Below, piece by piece: positions 8,525-17,317 of a stretch of DNA of 64,000 nt. Position numbers and translations under genes: made by a program. Source of the DNA: VXRN01 sp965217725. GTDB lineage: Bacteria > Chloroflexota > Dehalococcoidia > Lucifugimonadales > UBA1123. Position 1 is the first letter of the stretch; each line of letters starts with the position of its first letter. The stretch lies in NCBI GenBank assembly GCA_965217725.1, contig OZ244564.1:2976001-3040000 (forward strand). Reading direction: 5' to 3'. The notes beneath the pieces were generated by a model. The model was not told the origin of the DNA and did not search any database. It worked only from the letters and a program-made list of their open reading frames with translations.

Positions 8525-10417
8525 ATGAAGGTGTACTTTAACGCCACTGCCGGAAATAGGCTGGCTTTGCTCACGACGATGGTGGCCTTCGTAATGCTGG
8601 CTTCGGTGGCCTGTGATCGTGACTCGAACGAAGAACAAGCCACAACTGGCTCGGTCCGGGTGGTCAGCATGCAAGTTACAGCAGGTGCTGCTGAAATTGC
8701 CCAAGGGATTTCCAGTTTGCCGACCAAGACGACTTCAACGGGAACAGCAATCTCTTTGTCTACTAGCACCGGCCGGTCCAGCAGGGCTGTAATGACAGTC
8801 ACACCGATCCCCGCAGTAACTCCGCAACCTACTGCTACCCCGACAGGGACCTTAACATCCGGAGTGGCTTCCAGTGTCTCAGGTGCCGTGCCTCCGTCTG
8901 GATTTGTGATCCCGGAACGACCTTCAAGCCATTGCATCCCGGAGGGCAGGGATTGGTCACATCGTAAATTGCTCAAGTGGACCAGCGACGGCACCAAGAT
9001 CCTATTCGACCACGGAGACGAGTACCTCTTTTCTTTTTCAGCCACAGAGGGGCAGGCGGTGTATGTCACCGACGCCGACGGCTCCCAGTTACAGCGGGTG
9101 GCGGAGGGATCGTTCATCCTTGAAGTGTACGATCGGCCATCCGCCATAGGTGGCATGATGTACTTCGACGTGTCTCCCAACGGCTCGCGAGTCGTTTACT
9201 CCACGTGCAGGCACGGTCCCCTGTCAGCCAATCCCCCGAAGGAGGGATCCAACATAGAGTACCAACATAGCTACGAAATCGATGCCGCAAACATTGATGG
9301 CACGGACGTACGCAGGTTGACCTTCAGCAACCTCATGGACAACTATCCGGTGTGCTCCCCTGATGGAGCTAGAATTGCCTTCATCCGCGAACTGAATCCA
9401 CTCGCCAGTTACGAGAGGTCCATTTTCACCATGGAACCAGACGGCTCTAACATGCGGGAGCTCACACCTGAGATAGCTGATGTGGCCATGCGTCCCCCAG
9501 TCTGGTCCCCCAATGGGGACTCTCTGGCATTTGTTAGGCAGGGCCTCAACGATCGATGGGGCACCATTTACACTGTACGAGCGGATGGGACCCAACTGAC
9601 GAGGGTGTCTGATACCGTGAGATCTCCCTCATGGTCGCCTGATGGGCAGCGACTTGCATTTGCGGCCATTGACGGCGAGGGGGTATCCCTGTTCATAGCA
9701 TCGGCCGACGGGTCCGACCGCACGAAGGTTGCACCTATCATGGAAAACGAGGTCGAACTGTATGTTTACCACCAGACATACTACAGTGCCACCTTCATGG
9801 TTTCTTGGTCACCGAGGGGTGACCAGATCATGTACCTATGTGAGCCATCGCGTTACACGGCGGGTGTCTGCATAGTTGACACGTACGGCACCAGTGTAGG
9901 GAAAACCCCGGAGTTCGAGTACACCAATCACTACGTCAACATCGCGGAGTGGTCTCCTGACGGATCGAGGATCGCGGTGCGCACCTTGGGTACGGAAAGT
10001 GGTGGGGTCTTTCTATACACGATGGCTCCAGACGGCAGCGCGGTTGAGTACTTGCTCGAATTGGAGGAGGACTCCGAAGGTCGTCGTCATCTGAAGGTCC
10101 TGAATTCAGCCTCGGAGAATAGCGCTAAGCACCTGCTGCAGGATGCGCCAGGACACGAGAATCTGGACATTATCACCCGGGACACCCGTTCCGTAGTACC
10201 CGACGAGTCTGTCGACGGCCGGGACTCAACCGGCCCATGCACAAGGCAAGACCTGTCTAGAACCGAATGCGCGCAGCGAGACGTGAGCCAGCTTCGCGTG
10301 ATTACGGGGCCCGCAGCTGACGCGGCGGTTCACCATAGTGCTCCAGAGGCTACGGTAGAGACGGTGCTCGAAGAAGGGTTGCACATGGACACCAGGCAGT
10401 TGGTGAGCGTCAGATAG
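8525..10417 (+). CDS. lipoprotein with WD40-like (TolB-type) beta-propeller
   Basis: 630 residues from ATG 8525 (an in-frame GTG lies at 8501). The N-terminus is a lipoprotein signal (hydrophobic LALLTTMVAFVMLASVAC, lipidated Cys near 30), then a Ser/Thr/Pro-rich spacer to about 120. Six or more propeller blades follow, marked by SPNGSRV, SPDGARIAF, SPNGDSLAF, SPDGQRLAF, SPRGDQIMY and SPDGSRIAV, each with a DGS/DGT turn. The last ~100 residues leave the repeat pattern and are charged. It probably sits on the outer face of the membrane in protein or ligand binding. It is cargo between two IS66 ends, and its base composition is less GC-rich than the eno region. Confidence 0.75.
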   Translation: MKVYFNATAGNRLALLTTMVAFVMLASVACDRDSNEEQATTGSVRVVSMQVTAGAAEIAQGISSLPTKTTSTGTAISLSTSTGRSSRAVMTVTPIPAVTPQPTATPTGTLTSGVASSVSGAVPPSGFVIPERPSSHCIPEGRDWSHRKLLKWTSDGTKILFDHGDEYLFSFSATEGQAVYVTDADGSQLQRVAEGSFILEVYDRPSAIGGMMYFDVSPNGSRVVYSTCRHGPLSANPPKEGSNIEYQHSYEIDAANIDGTDVRRLTFSNLMDNYPVCSPDGARIAFIRELNPLASYERSIFTMEPDGSNMRELTPEIADVAMRPPVWSPNGDSLAFVRQGLNDRWGTIYTVRADGTQLTRVSDTVRSPSWSPDGQRLAFAAIDGEGVSLFIASADGSDRTKVAPIMENEVELYVYHQTYYSATFMVSWSPRGDQIMYLCEPSRYTAGVCIVDTYGTSVGKTPEFEYTNHYVNIAEWSPDGSRIAVRTLGTESGGVFLYTMAPDGSAVEYLLELEEDSEGRRHLKVLNSASENSAKHLLQDAPGHENLDIITRDTRSVVPDESVDGRDSTGPCTRQDLSRTECAQRDVSQLRVITGPAADAAVHHSAPEATVETVLEEGLHMDTRQLVSVR

Positions 10418-10659
10418 GTTAGCTTCTCGCGGGCTTCGAAAGGTCTCATGCGTAGATTAGAGTCGTCAATGAAAAGGGGAAGAGTCCTGTCTCGAGATAG
10501 AGAACACACGATTCTGAAGGGTCGGTCAGATGACCTGAATGACGACACAGGAAGATTGCTGAGTCGAACTGCACCAACTGACTGCCAGGCCGACCCCTTT
10601 GGATTGTCCCAGAATAGAGTGGGGCTCTTCGGTGAAGACTCGCGTGGAGGAATGCTGAT

Positions 10660-11007
10660 ATGACACCGACCTACATAAAGATGGGCTTCTATGTGATCGC
10701 CGGGACGATTCTCGCCGCTATCTCATGGAGCTCGATCGAACACTCCGTAACTACGGAAGACTACATCCTCGGTATAATCGTGACGGGCATGATGTTCTTC
10801 ATCATTGGAAAGTTCTTCGTCGACTGGTGGCGACCGTTTCACGGACCGGCGGACTTTCACCCAAGCAGACCGTGGAGGACTCCTCGAATGACCCCACGAG
10901 GAGGTCTCTGGCTCCGAGTTGGATTTAGCACAATCGCGAGCCTGTCCACGCCCGCTCCATCTGAACCTCTTCTCCACCCTCCGACTCCGCTAATCAATTA
11001 CCACTGA
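10660..11007 (+). CDS. small membrane protein, C-terminus replaced by IS66 end
   Basis: 115 residues. A GGAGGA Shine-Dalgarno sequence precedes ATG 10660. Two hydrophobic segments are seen (MGFYVIAGTILAAISW, then YILGIIVTGMMFFIIGKFFV), followed by a basic Pro/Trp/Arg-rich tail. From about 10938 the codons are those of the IS66 right-end remnant (reading ...LSTPAPSEPLLHPP), so the natural C-terminus was lost. Function unknown. Confidence 0.55.
   Translation: MTPTYIKMGFYVIAGTILAAISWSSIEHSVTTEDYILGIIVTGMMFFIIGKFFVDWWRPFHGPADFHPSRPWRTPRMTPRGGLWLRVGFSTIASLSTPAPSEPLLHPPTPLINYH
10938..11005 (+). repeat. second IS66 right-end remnant
   Basis: 68 bases nearly identical to the right end of the intact IS66 copy (7973-8039): the last transposase codons (CCTGTCCACGCCCG...) and the terminal CCGCTAATCAATTAC. 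No matching left end or transposase body is attached, so this is a solo end left by deletion or one-ended movement. Confidence 0.8.
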
Positions 11008-11286
11008 CGGAATGCCTGTTTCCTGGCGCTCCATCCATCCGTCAGGACGCGTGAACCGCGCGGTAGCCCTGTCCGCCGTCGATGCGCATAGGAACCTCGC
11101 CAACAGGCTGAGTGCCTGCCGTCCTCCGCGTGCCTGGACTCCCTAGCGAAGCGGTCTGAGTAGTGTGACGCTGCGGGCGTAGTCCAGTCGAGGTTCGAAC
11201 ACGCACTTCACGGTCACCTCGCCGGATTCACACCTCACCATCCTATGGACCTCGTGCGGGGCGTATTCCGAGAGCGCATCCCGGCG
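11006..11286 (-). pseudogene. GH15 glycosidase fragment
   Basis: Bases 11006-11045 match the GH15 gene around 4282-4324 (about 78% by eye), and 11046-11286 match about 5146-5385 (about 85% by eye). The middle of the gene is deleted at the shared GTCAGGAC junction. Both parts keep the minus-strand orientation of the intact gene. The fragment starts exactly at the IS66 end, so the rest was probably removed by IS66-linked deletion. Confidence 0.8.
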
Positions 11287-11366
11287 CCATTCGCACAGGA
11301 ACTGGCTCATTTCACACAGATACGTAGTGGTCAGCTACAATTGTGAATGGCGCAGAGAGGACATGG

Positions 11367-12185
11367 ATGACAACTATTCGTAACATAGAGGACTTCCTCC
11401 GGATAGTGCGGGAAGATGAGGAGCTGCGCTCGGCAGTGAGACGCGAGCTGCTGACCGAAGAGCTATTGGAACTCCCTGCACGAGTCGCCTCGATGAGCAA
11501 GACTCAGGACTCTATGCTGGAGACCCAGAACGCCATTCTGAAGGACCTGGCCGAGCTGCGTCAGACCCAGAACTTCTTGCTGGAGACCCAGAACGCCATT
11601 CTGAAGGACCTGGCCGAGCTGCGTCAGACCCAGAACTTCTTGCTGGAGACCCAGAACGCCATTCTGGAACGTCTCGACAGCGTCGAAACCGACACGAAAC
11701 AGAACACAACCCACATTGGGGATTTGAAAGGGCTATTCATGGAAAGGGTAGCCCGTGACGATGCGCCTGTTATCACCAGCGACATGGGGCTTCGGTGGCA
11801 AAAGACACTTGAGCGAAGCGAGTTGGGTGCGATCGCGGATGAGGCGCAGCGCAGCGGCCTGGCCGCCGGTATCTCACGGGACAACATGCGCGGGTTCCGC
11901 CGCGCTGACCTGGTGATTGAAGCGGCAGCTAGCGACGGGGAGACACACTACATAGCGGTGGAAATCTCCTACACGGCGGACGATCGAGATACGGAGCGAG
12001 CAACACGCTACGCTGAGTACATCAATCGGTTCACTGGAGTATCCGCCTACGCCGCCATCGCGAGCGTTCACATTGACAACAGGATTGAGGGCGTTCTGAC
12101 AGAGAACATTCCGCTGCCGCTTGGTGTGAGCCATGAAACGAAAGTGTTCTGGTCAAGACTGCCGGATCTGGAACCGCCTTACTAG
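11367..12185 (+). CDS. coiled-coil protein with nuclease-like C-terminal domain
   Basis: 272 residues from ATG 11367 (MTTIRNIEDFL); an upstream ATG at 11343 lacks similarity. The N-terminal ~45 residues (EDFLRIVREDEELRSAVRRELLTEELLELP) match the protein at 29502. Then a coiled coil is built from an exact 21-residue repeat (LETQNAILKDLAELRQTQNFL twice, then a third diverging unit). The C-terminal domain has RRADLVIEA, then HYIAVEISYT, a D...E-x-S arrangement like a PD-(D/E)XK core with Ser for Lys. It may bind or cut nucleic acid; true function unknown. A TACAAT -10-like box is at 11336-11341. It lies between the GH15 fragment and eno. Confidence 0.72.
   Translation: MTTIRNIEDFLRIVREDEELRSAVRRELLTEELLELPARVASMSKTQDSMLETQNAILKDLAELRQTQNFLLETQNAILKDLAELRQTQNFLLETQNAILERLDSVETDTKQNTTHIGDLKGLFMERVARDDAPVITSDMGLRWQKTLERSELGAIADEAQRSGLAAGISRDNMRGFRRADLVIEAAASDGETHYIAVEISYTADDRDTERATRYAEYINRFTGVSAYAAIASVHIDNRIEGVLTENIPLPLGVSHETKVFWSRLPDLEPPY
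11517..11666 (+). repeat. 63-bp in-frame tandem repeat in coiled-coil gene
   Basis: Units start at 11517, 11580 and 11643. The first two are identical 63-base units; the third keeps 24 bases and then diverges. Each encodes 21 residues (three heptads), so gain or loss of a unit keeps frame and coiled-coil register. Such identity at DNA level implies recent expansion. Confidence 0.9.
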
Positions 12186-12263
12186 CAGGACAACAATCGA
12201 GACCACCAGCCCCCGCAAGGTATCAACGACAACCAAGCTCACCATAGGTGTACTACCCATCCC

Positions 12264-13559
12264 ATGACCACCATATCCGACATACGTGCGCGCGAGGTGC
12301 TCGACTCGCGTGGCAACCCGACCGTCGAGGTCAACATAGGCCTTAGCGACGGCGCGTGGGGCAGGGCGCTCGTGCCCTCCGGCGCATCGACCGGGGCGAA
12401 TGAGGCCGTCGAGCTTCGCGACGGCGACCCAGACCGATTCCTCGGGCGCGGCGTGCTCAAGGCCGTCGCCAACGTGCACAACGAGATCGCTCCCGCGCTG
12501 TGCGGCAAGCCCGCGCTCGACCAGCGCGCCATAGACGAGCTGCTGATCGAACTCGACGGCACGCACAACAAGAGCAAGCTCGGCGCGAACGCCATTCTGG
12601 GCGTCTCGCTCGCCGCGGCGCGCGCAGCTTCGGAGAGCAGCAGACGTCCCCTGTACGACTACTTCAACGACGGCGAGCCGATCACGCTGCCCGTTCCCAT
12701 GTTCAACGTCATCAACGGCGGTCGCCATGCCGAGAACTCAACCGACTTCCAGGAGTTCATGGTGCTGCCGCTCGGCTTCGACACGTTCAGGCGCGCGATG
12801 CAGGCGGGAGTCGAGGTCTATCACTCGCTCATGACCGGGCTTCGCAACCGCGCGCTCGGCACCAACGTCGGAGACGAAGGCGGGTTCGCGCCGCCGGTGA
12901 CGACCAATCGCCAGGCCGTCGAGCTGATAATCGAGGCCATAGAGAGGGCCGGATACACCCCCGGCGAGCACTGCTTTCTCGCTATCGACGTCGCCGCATC
13001 AGAGCTCAGCAGCCGACCGAGACGCTACACGCTTCCCCAGCGCGAGACCTCGCTGAGCTCCGAGGACCTAGTCGACATCTACGACGCCTGGATCAGCGAC
13101 TACCCGATAATCTCAATCGAGGACGGCCTCGCTGAGGACGACTGGAACTCCTGGGACATGATGACCCGCCGTCTAGGCTCCCGTGTGCAGCTCGTCGGCG
13201 ACGACATCTACTCGACGAACCCCCGTCTAATCGCTCAGGGCATCGAGCGCAGCACATCCAACGCGGTGCTGGTCAAGCTCAACCAGATCGGCACGGTGAG
13301 CGAGACGCTCGACGCCATCCGCATGACCCGCGAGGCGGGCTGGGGCATCGTAATCAGCCACCGCTCCGGCGAGACCGAGGACTCCTCCATAGCCGACCTC
13401 GCCGTCGGCGTAGGCGCGGGCCAGATCAAGGCAGGCGCACCCGTGCGTGGCGAACGTACGGCCAAGTACAACCGCCTGCTTCTTATCGAGGAGCAGCTCG
13501 GCCCCGACGCCCGGTACGCAGGCGCCGAAGCGTACCGGAGGTACCTACCCCGTACGTGA
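12264..13559 (+). CDS. eno: enolase (phosphopyruvate hydratase)
   Basis: 431 residues, full length. Converts 2-phosphoglycerate to phosphoenolpyruvate in glycolysis/gluconeogenesis; cytoplasmic, Mg-dependent. Visible hallmarks: IRAREVLDSRGNPTVEV at the start, the PSGAST loop, NVINGGRHAENSTDFQEFM, SIEDGLAEDDW (metal ligand), GDDIYSTN, VLVKLNQIGT with the catalytic Lys and SHRSGETED near the C-terminus. The GDDIYSTN loop departs slightly from the common GDDLFVTN. It is transcribed alone, convergent with the MFS gene; its leader and first codons are duplicated in decayed form at 6285-6456. Confidence 0.97.
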   Translation: MTTISDIRAREVLDSRGNPTVEVNIGLSDGAWGRALVPSGASTGANEAVELRDGDPDRFLGRGVLKAVANVHNEIAPALCGKPALDQRAIDELLIELDGTHNKSKLGANAILGVSLAAARAASESSRRPLYDYFNDGEPITLPVPMFNVINGGRHAENSTDFQEFMVLPLGFDTFRRAMQAGVEVYHSLMTGLRNRALGTNVGDEGGFAPPVTTNRQAVELIIEAIERAGYTPGEHCFLAIDVAASELSSRPRRYTLPQRETSLSSEDLVDIYDAWISDYPIISIEDGLAEDDWNSWDMMTRRLGSRVQLVGDDIYSTNPRLIAQGIERSTSNAVLVKLNQIGTVSETLDAIRMTREAGWGIVISHRSGETEDSSIADLAVGVGAGQIKAGAPVRGERTAKYNRLLLIEEQLGPDARYAGAEAYRRYLPRT

Positions 13560-13637
13560 CGGCATGGTGGTACGGGTACCGCATCTCCCAATACCATGAA
13601 GAGTTCCAAACTCAACCAACTGCGGATTGGGGACGCC

Positions 13638-14909
13638 TCAGCTCACCACGCTCGACTCGCGCTCCTGAAGTGTCACGCTGAGGTTTCTAACCTGCCTGGC
13701 TAGCACCGCAGGACCGAGCGCGAAAAGCGTGACCAACGTGCCGCCTATGGCCACAGCCGCAGGAACGCCGACGAGCTCCGCTATCGCTCCTGCCTGCATT
13801 GCACCCAATGGTGAGAGGCTCCACGTAATGCTGTAGAAGCCCATCACCCTGCCGCGCATGTTGTCCGGCACCAGCTGCTGCAGCGAGCTCATTATCGCGA
13901 TCAGGTAAATCGAGCTCGATGTCCCCATTATGAACATCAGCGCCAGCGCAAGAGGGAACGAGCCCACATACTGCGAGGTCAGCGCGAACGCCACCACAGA
14001 CAGACCGAACGCCACACTGCCGCCTACTATCATCAGACCACGATGCGAAGATCCGCTCATCGACCCCAACACCATGGTCACCGCCAGCGCGCCTACGCCT
14101 CCCACGCTCATCAAGACTCCCTGCCCGTCTGCGCCGACCTTGAGTACGTCAACCGCGAACGCGGGCATCATCTGGATATAGGCCATGCCGAAGAAACTGT
14201 TGAAGAACGTCATGCCTATCAGAAACGAGAACACCGCGTTCCCGCTGATGTACTTCAGTCCCTCCATCATGTCCCGCACAGGGCTGCCACCGGAGGAGTG
14301 AACTATCTCGGGGACCCTCAGCATGAGTATGACCAGGGTCATAACTACGAATCCGGCGCCGGCCAGGAAGAAAACCGTCGCGGTCCCGGTCAGGCTGATT
14401 ACGAACCCTGCCGCCGCGGGCGCGACTATTCGAGTGCCCTCCCAGACCGCCGAGTCCAGGGCCACGGCGCTCACCATTACCTTGCGGTCTATCAGGTGAG
14501 GATAGAGTGCCTCGTGCGCGGGCTGTCCAAATCCGTGCACCGCGCCCGCGACGAAGGCAATCGATATGATGTGCCACACTTCTATCACTTGAAACAGCGT
14601 CAGCGCGGCAAGCAGAAATATTAGCAGTCCAGTGCCAAGCTGAGTAACGAATATGAGCATTCGCTTGTCCAGCCTGTCCGCGAACACGCCGCCGAACAGG
14701 GTGAGCACAATAGCGGACGAGGCGTTCGCAAGACCAATGTATCCCAGGTAGAGAGGCGACCCTGTCAGCTCAAAGACTAGCCAACCCTGCCCGAACATGA
14801 GCATCTGGAAGCCGCCCACCGACGCCAGAGTACCGAGCCAGTAGGCTCGGTACTTGGGGTACCTGAGCGCTGGGGGTACATTGAACAGTCTAGCTAGCAC
14901 GAAGTCCAC
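13638..14909 (-). CDS. MFS transporter (EntS/MFS_3-like)
   Basis: 423 residues with about 12 hydrophobic segments, e.g. MLMFGQGWLVFEL, IGLANASSAIVLTLFGGVFADRLDKR, MLIFVTQLGTGLLIFLLAAL. The GGVFADRLDKR loop between helices 2 and 3 is the major-facilitator signature, and the overall style (FNVPPALRYPKYRAYWLGTLAS start) fits the MFS_3 group related to enterobactin and drug exporters. Inner-membrane efflux of a small molecule is likely; the substrate is unknown. Its 3' end faces that of eno, 79 bases away, with no clear terminator hairpin between. Confidence 0.88.
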   Translation of the reverse strand: MDFVLARLFNVPPALRYPKYRAYWLGTLASVGGFQMLMFGQGWLVFELTGSPLYLGYIGLANASSAIVLTLFGGVFADRLDKRMLIFVTQLGTGLLIFLLAALTLFQVIEVWHIISIAFVAGAVHGFGQPAHEALYPHLIDRKVMVSAVALDSAVWEGTRIVAPAAAGFVISLTGTATVFFLAGAGFVVMTLVILMLRVPEIVHSSGGSPVRDMMEGLKYISGNAVFSFLIGMTFFNSFFGMAYIQMMPAFAVDVLKVGADGQGVLMSVGGVGALAVTMVLGSMSGSSHRGLMIVGGSVAFGLSVVAFALTSQYVGSFPLALALMFIMGTSSSIYLIAIMSSLQQLVPDNMRGRVMGFYSITWSLSPLGAMQAGAIAELVGVPAAVAIGGTLVTLFALGPAVLARQVRNLSVTLQERESSVVS

Positions 14910-15127
14910 TTAACGCCGGCACAGGCAATTCTCACGGTCCGCAGTTTTGGCTTAGGGAAGATGCGGTTGAGCTTCATGTAAGCGTCCCGAATGGTGGCAA
15001 GTTTATCGTTTCTTTCGATTCACGCAAAACCGCGTGGGTCTGGCACTAGCTCGCTGTGACAGTGGGGAGGCAAGCCCTGACAGGAGTAGGCAGAGCTGAC
15101 TTTCAGGCTTGAGCCACAATCAGCTGG
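14910..15127. other. intergenic stretch, no gene seen
   Basis: Together with the palindromic repeat next to it this fills the 420 bases between the MFS gene start and gap. I see no open frame with family resemblance and no RNA gene. It should carry the MFS promoter (minus strand), but no convincing box is evident. Confidence 0.6.
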
Positions 15128-15193
15128 CCCCCTCTCCCTCAGGGAGAGGGCTGGGGTGAGGGTGAAAACCTACCCCTCTCAGGGAGGCAAGCC
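15128..15193. repeat. dispersed palindromic repeat (CCCTCTCCCTCAGGGAGAGGG type)
   Basis: CCCTCTCC-CTCAGGGAGAGGG forms a near-perfect hairpin, followed by GGGGTGAGGGTG and ACCTACCCCTCTCAGGG. The same words recur near 19340, 25212, 25375, 50490, 56865, 62490, 62555 and 62690 in both orientations, always between genes. REP-like. Confidence 0.85.
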
Positions 15194-15329
15194 GGAGGGA
15201 CAATCGCGGACTTTCCCCTATACCGGTCGCGTCCGGGTCGGATAACATAGGGCCGTGAGACCGACACCCGGCGCCTACGCCCGGAAGCCCCCGCCATGAC
15301 CCCGGGCCTGACCAGGAGGAGTTCGCATC

Positions 15330-16343
15330 ATGACAACCTGCATCGGCATCAACGGCTTCGGACGAATCGGCAGACAGGTACTGCGCGCAATCCGCGAACG
15401 GCACCCGGACACCCTTGAAGTCGTTGCGGTCAACGACCTCGGCAACCCCGAAGACAACGCGCGGCTGTTCAAGTACGACTCGACCTACGGCCGCTACGCC
15501 GGTGAGGTCGAAGCGACCGACTCGGGCATCAGGATTGACGGCACCGAGGTCAAGGTGCTGTCCGAGCGCGACCCCTCAAATCTCCCCTGGGGCGACCTCG
15601 GCGTCGACGTGGTCGTCGAGTCAACCGGCATCTTCACGGACGCCTCACAGGCCGGGGGGCACATCGAGGCTGGCGCGAAGAAGGTCATCATTTCAGCTCC
15701 CGCTTCCGGCGAGGACCTCACAGTAGTTCTCGGCGTGAACGAGGACGGATACGACGCTGAGAATCACAACATCATCAGCAACGCTTCCTGCACCACCAAC
15801 TGCATCGCCACGATGGTCAAGGTGCTGCACGACAGCTTCGGAGTCGAACGCGGGCTGATGACGACGGTCCACGCCTACACCAACGATCAGAACATCCTGG
15901 ACCAGATACACTCAGACCCGCGCCGCGCCAGGGCGGCGGCGCAGAACATCATCCCGACCTCGACAGGCGCCGCGCGCGCGGTGGGACTTGTTCTTCCCGA
16001 CCTCAACGGCAAGATTCACGGCATGGCCATGAGAGTGCCCACGCCGACCGTTTCGGTGACGGACTTCGTGGCGACTCTGAACAGGTCGGTGTCTGTTGAC
16101 GAGGTCAACGATGCCTACAGGGAGGCCGCGGAGGGCAGGTTGAAAGGGATCCTGGAGTACACCGACGAGCCGCTCGTCAGCTCCGACTTCAGGCAGGACC
16201 CGCACAGCGCGATCATAGACGGCCTGTCCACGATGTCGATGGGCGGCGACATGGTCAAGGTCGTGGGCTGGTACGACAACGAGTGGGGCTACTCCTGCCG
16301 CACCGCCGACCTGGCCGCGTTCCTCGCCGACAAGGGCCTCTAG
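15330..16343 (+). CDS. gap: glyceraldehyde-3-phosphate dehydrogenase, type I
   Basis: 337 residues, full length, with AGGAGG ahead of the ATG. Oxidises glyceraldehyde 3-phosphate to 1,3-bisphosphoglycerate with NAD(P)+ in central carbon metabolism. N-terminal Rossmann motif INGFGRIGRQVLR (8-20), active site SNASCTTNC (catalytic Cys near 153), followed by TTVHAYTNDQ and the STGAARAVGLVLP block; the C-terminus has WYDNEWGYS. VNDLGN after the second strand carries the Asp usual for NAD preference. Eleven bases separate it from the next gene, so co-transcription is likely. Confidence 0.97.
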   Translation: MTTCIGINGFGRIGRQVLRAIRERHPDTLEVVAVNDLGNPEDNARLFKYDSTYGRYAGEVEATDSGIRIDGTEVKVLSERDPSNLPWGDLGVDVVVESTGIFTDASQAGGHIEAGAKKVIISAPASGEDLTVVLGVNEDGYDAENHNIISNASCTTNCIATMVKVLHDSFGVERGLMTTVHAYTNDQNILDQIHSDPRRARAAAQNIIPTSTGAARAVGLVLPDLNGKIHGMAMRVPTPTVSVTDFVATLNRSVSVDEVNDAYREAAEGRLKGILEYTDEPLVSSDFRQDPHSAIIDGLSTMSMGGDMVKVVGWYDNEWGYSCRTADLAAFLADKGL

Positions 16344-16354
16344 CGCTCGGCCCC

Positions 16355-17191
16355 ATGTCCGTCCAGCAAAATATCCAGATAGTGCGCGCGCTGTCCAACG
16401 ACCTTGCGGGTTTTCTGTACACACTCCCCGAAGATGTCTGGCGCGACGCCGACGTGTATGCCAGCGCCTGCGATCGTTGGAACATGGCCGACGTGGTCAC
16501 CCACCTGATCGACGTGGCAAACAACTTCACGTTGAGCATCGAGCGCGCCGTCAACGGCAGCGCATCGCCTCCGATGGGATACAGGAATCGCACGCCGGAA
16601 GAGCGCGTCGAGTCGGTCATCAGCCTGCGAGACGCCTACGGCGAGGACCTGTTTCCAGAGTTCAACACCTCGTGCCTGCGGCTGAACCGCCTCATCGTGG
16701 GACTGGAGTCCGACCAGTACGAGCTTCCCGCGTGGCACCCGTTCCGGGTAATGACGATCGAGCGCCTCATCGAGCTTCGCGCGATGGAGCTTGCGGTACA
16801 CGGATGGGACGTCCGATACGGCATCGACCGTAGCGCGGCGATCAACCCGGTTGCCGTCCCGTTCCTGAAGGGCTGGGTACACAGGTGGCTGAGAGCGGGC
16901 TTCCGTCCGAGACCCAGGACCGCCCCGGCGGCCAGGCTTCGATTCGTCCTCGCCGATGCCGGCGACGAATCATACGACCTCACTGTCCGCGCCGACGACT
17001 TCTCGCTGGACGCAACCCGCCGCGGCGGGTCCGCTGATGCCGACGCGACCCTGGAGCTGGACTCCAGCTCGTACATCCTGTTCCTGATGGGACGCCTGCC
17101 GCTCCGACGCTCCGTCAGACGCGGCCGCATAGCTCTCCAGGGCGACCAAGCCCTCGCCGAGGGCTTCCCGGAGTGGTTCGCAGGAGTGTAG
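16355..17191 (+). CDS. mycothiol-dependent maleylpyruvate isomerase-like (DinB-fold) protein
   Basis: 278 residues from ATG 16355, 11 bases after gap. The N-terminal ~170 residues match the MDMPI/DinB four-helix style: RWNMADVVTHLIDVANNF with the first metal-binding His, and MELAVHGWDVRYGI with a second, also a W-D pair typical of these proteins. The last ~100 residues (LRFVLADAGDESYDLTV, ATLELDSSSYILFLMGR, GDQALAEGFPEWF) resemble a small sterol-carrier-like domain that is often attached. The enzyme group transfers or uses low-molecular thiols in actinobacteria; a thiol role here is inference. No link to GAPDH beyond neighbourhood. Confidence 0.75.
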   Translation: MSVQQNIQIVRALSNDLAGFLYTLPEDVWRDADVYASACDRWNMADVVTHLIDVANNFTLSIERAVNGSASPPMGYRNRTPEERVESVISLRDAYGEDLFPEFNTSCLRLNRLIVGLESDQYELPAWHPFRVMTIERLIELRAMELAVHGWDVRYGIDRSAAINPVAVPFLKGWVHRWLRAGFRPRPRTAPAARLRFVLADAGDESYDLTVRADDFSLDATRRGGSADADATLELDSSSYILFLMGRLPLRRSVRRGRIALQGDQALAEGFPEWFAGV

Positions 17192-17317
17192 CTTCGTAAG
17201 GCGGTTACCACTTATCAGACGGGAGCCGCATGGTCTGCAAGTGCGAAACGCGCCACTGCTGCATGGAGGGTCGCCTCCTGTGGCTGTGATAAAGTCCCGG
17301 CAAACAAGGAGGAGTCC

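Larger units (their letters stand above)
6474..11005 (+). mobile_element. candidate IS66 composite structure with cargo
   Basis: A complete IS66-type copy lies at the left (6474-8039) and a 68-base IS66 right-end remnant at the right (10938-11005). Between them are a truncated metalloprotease, a beta-propeller lipoprotein and a small membrane protein. The bases just outside the outermost ends, CACTGGCG and CACTGACG, look like a diverged 8-base target duplication. This suggests transposition as one unit, though later deletion between two insertions would look similar. Confidence 0.45.

Noticed and set aside
10448..10663. 71-codon plus-strand frame ahead of the small membrane protein
   Set aside because: Overlaps its start as ATGA but has no ribosome site or recognisable motif; not enough to call.
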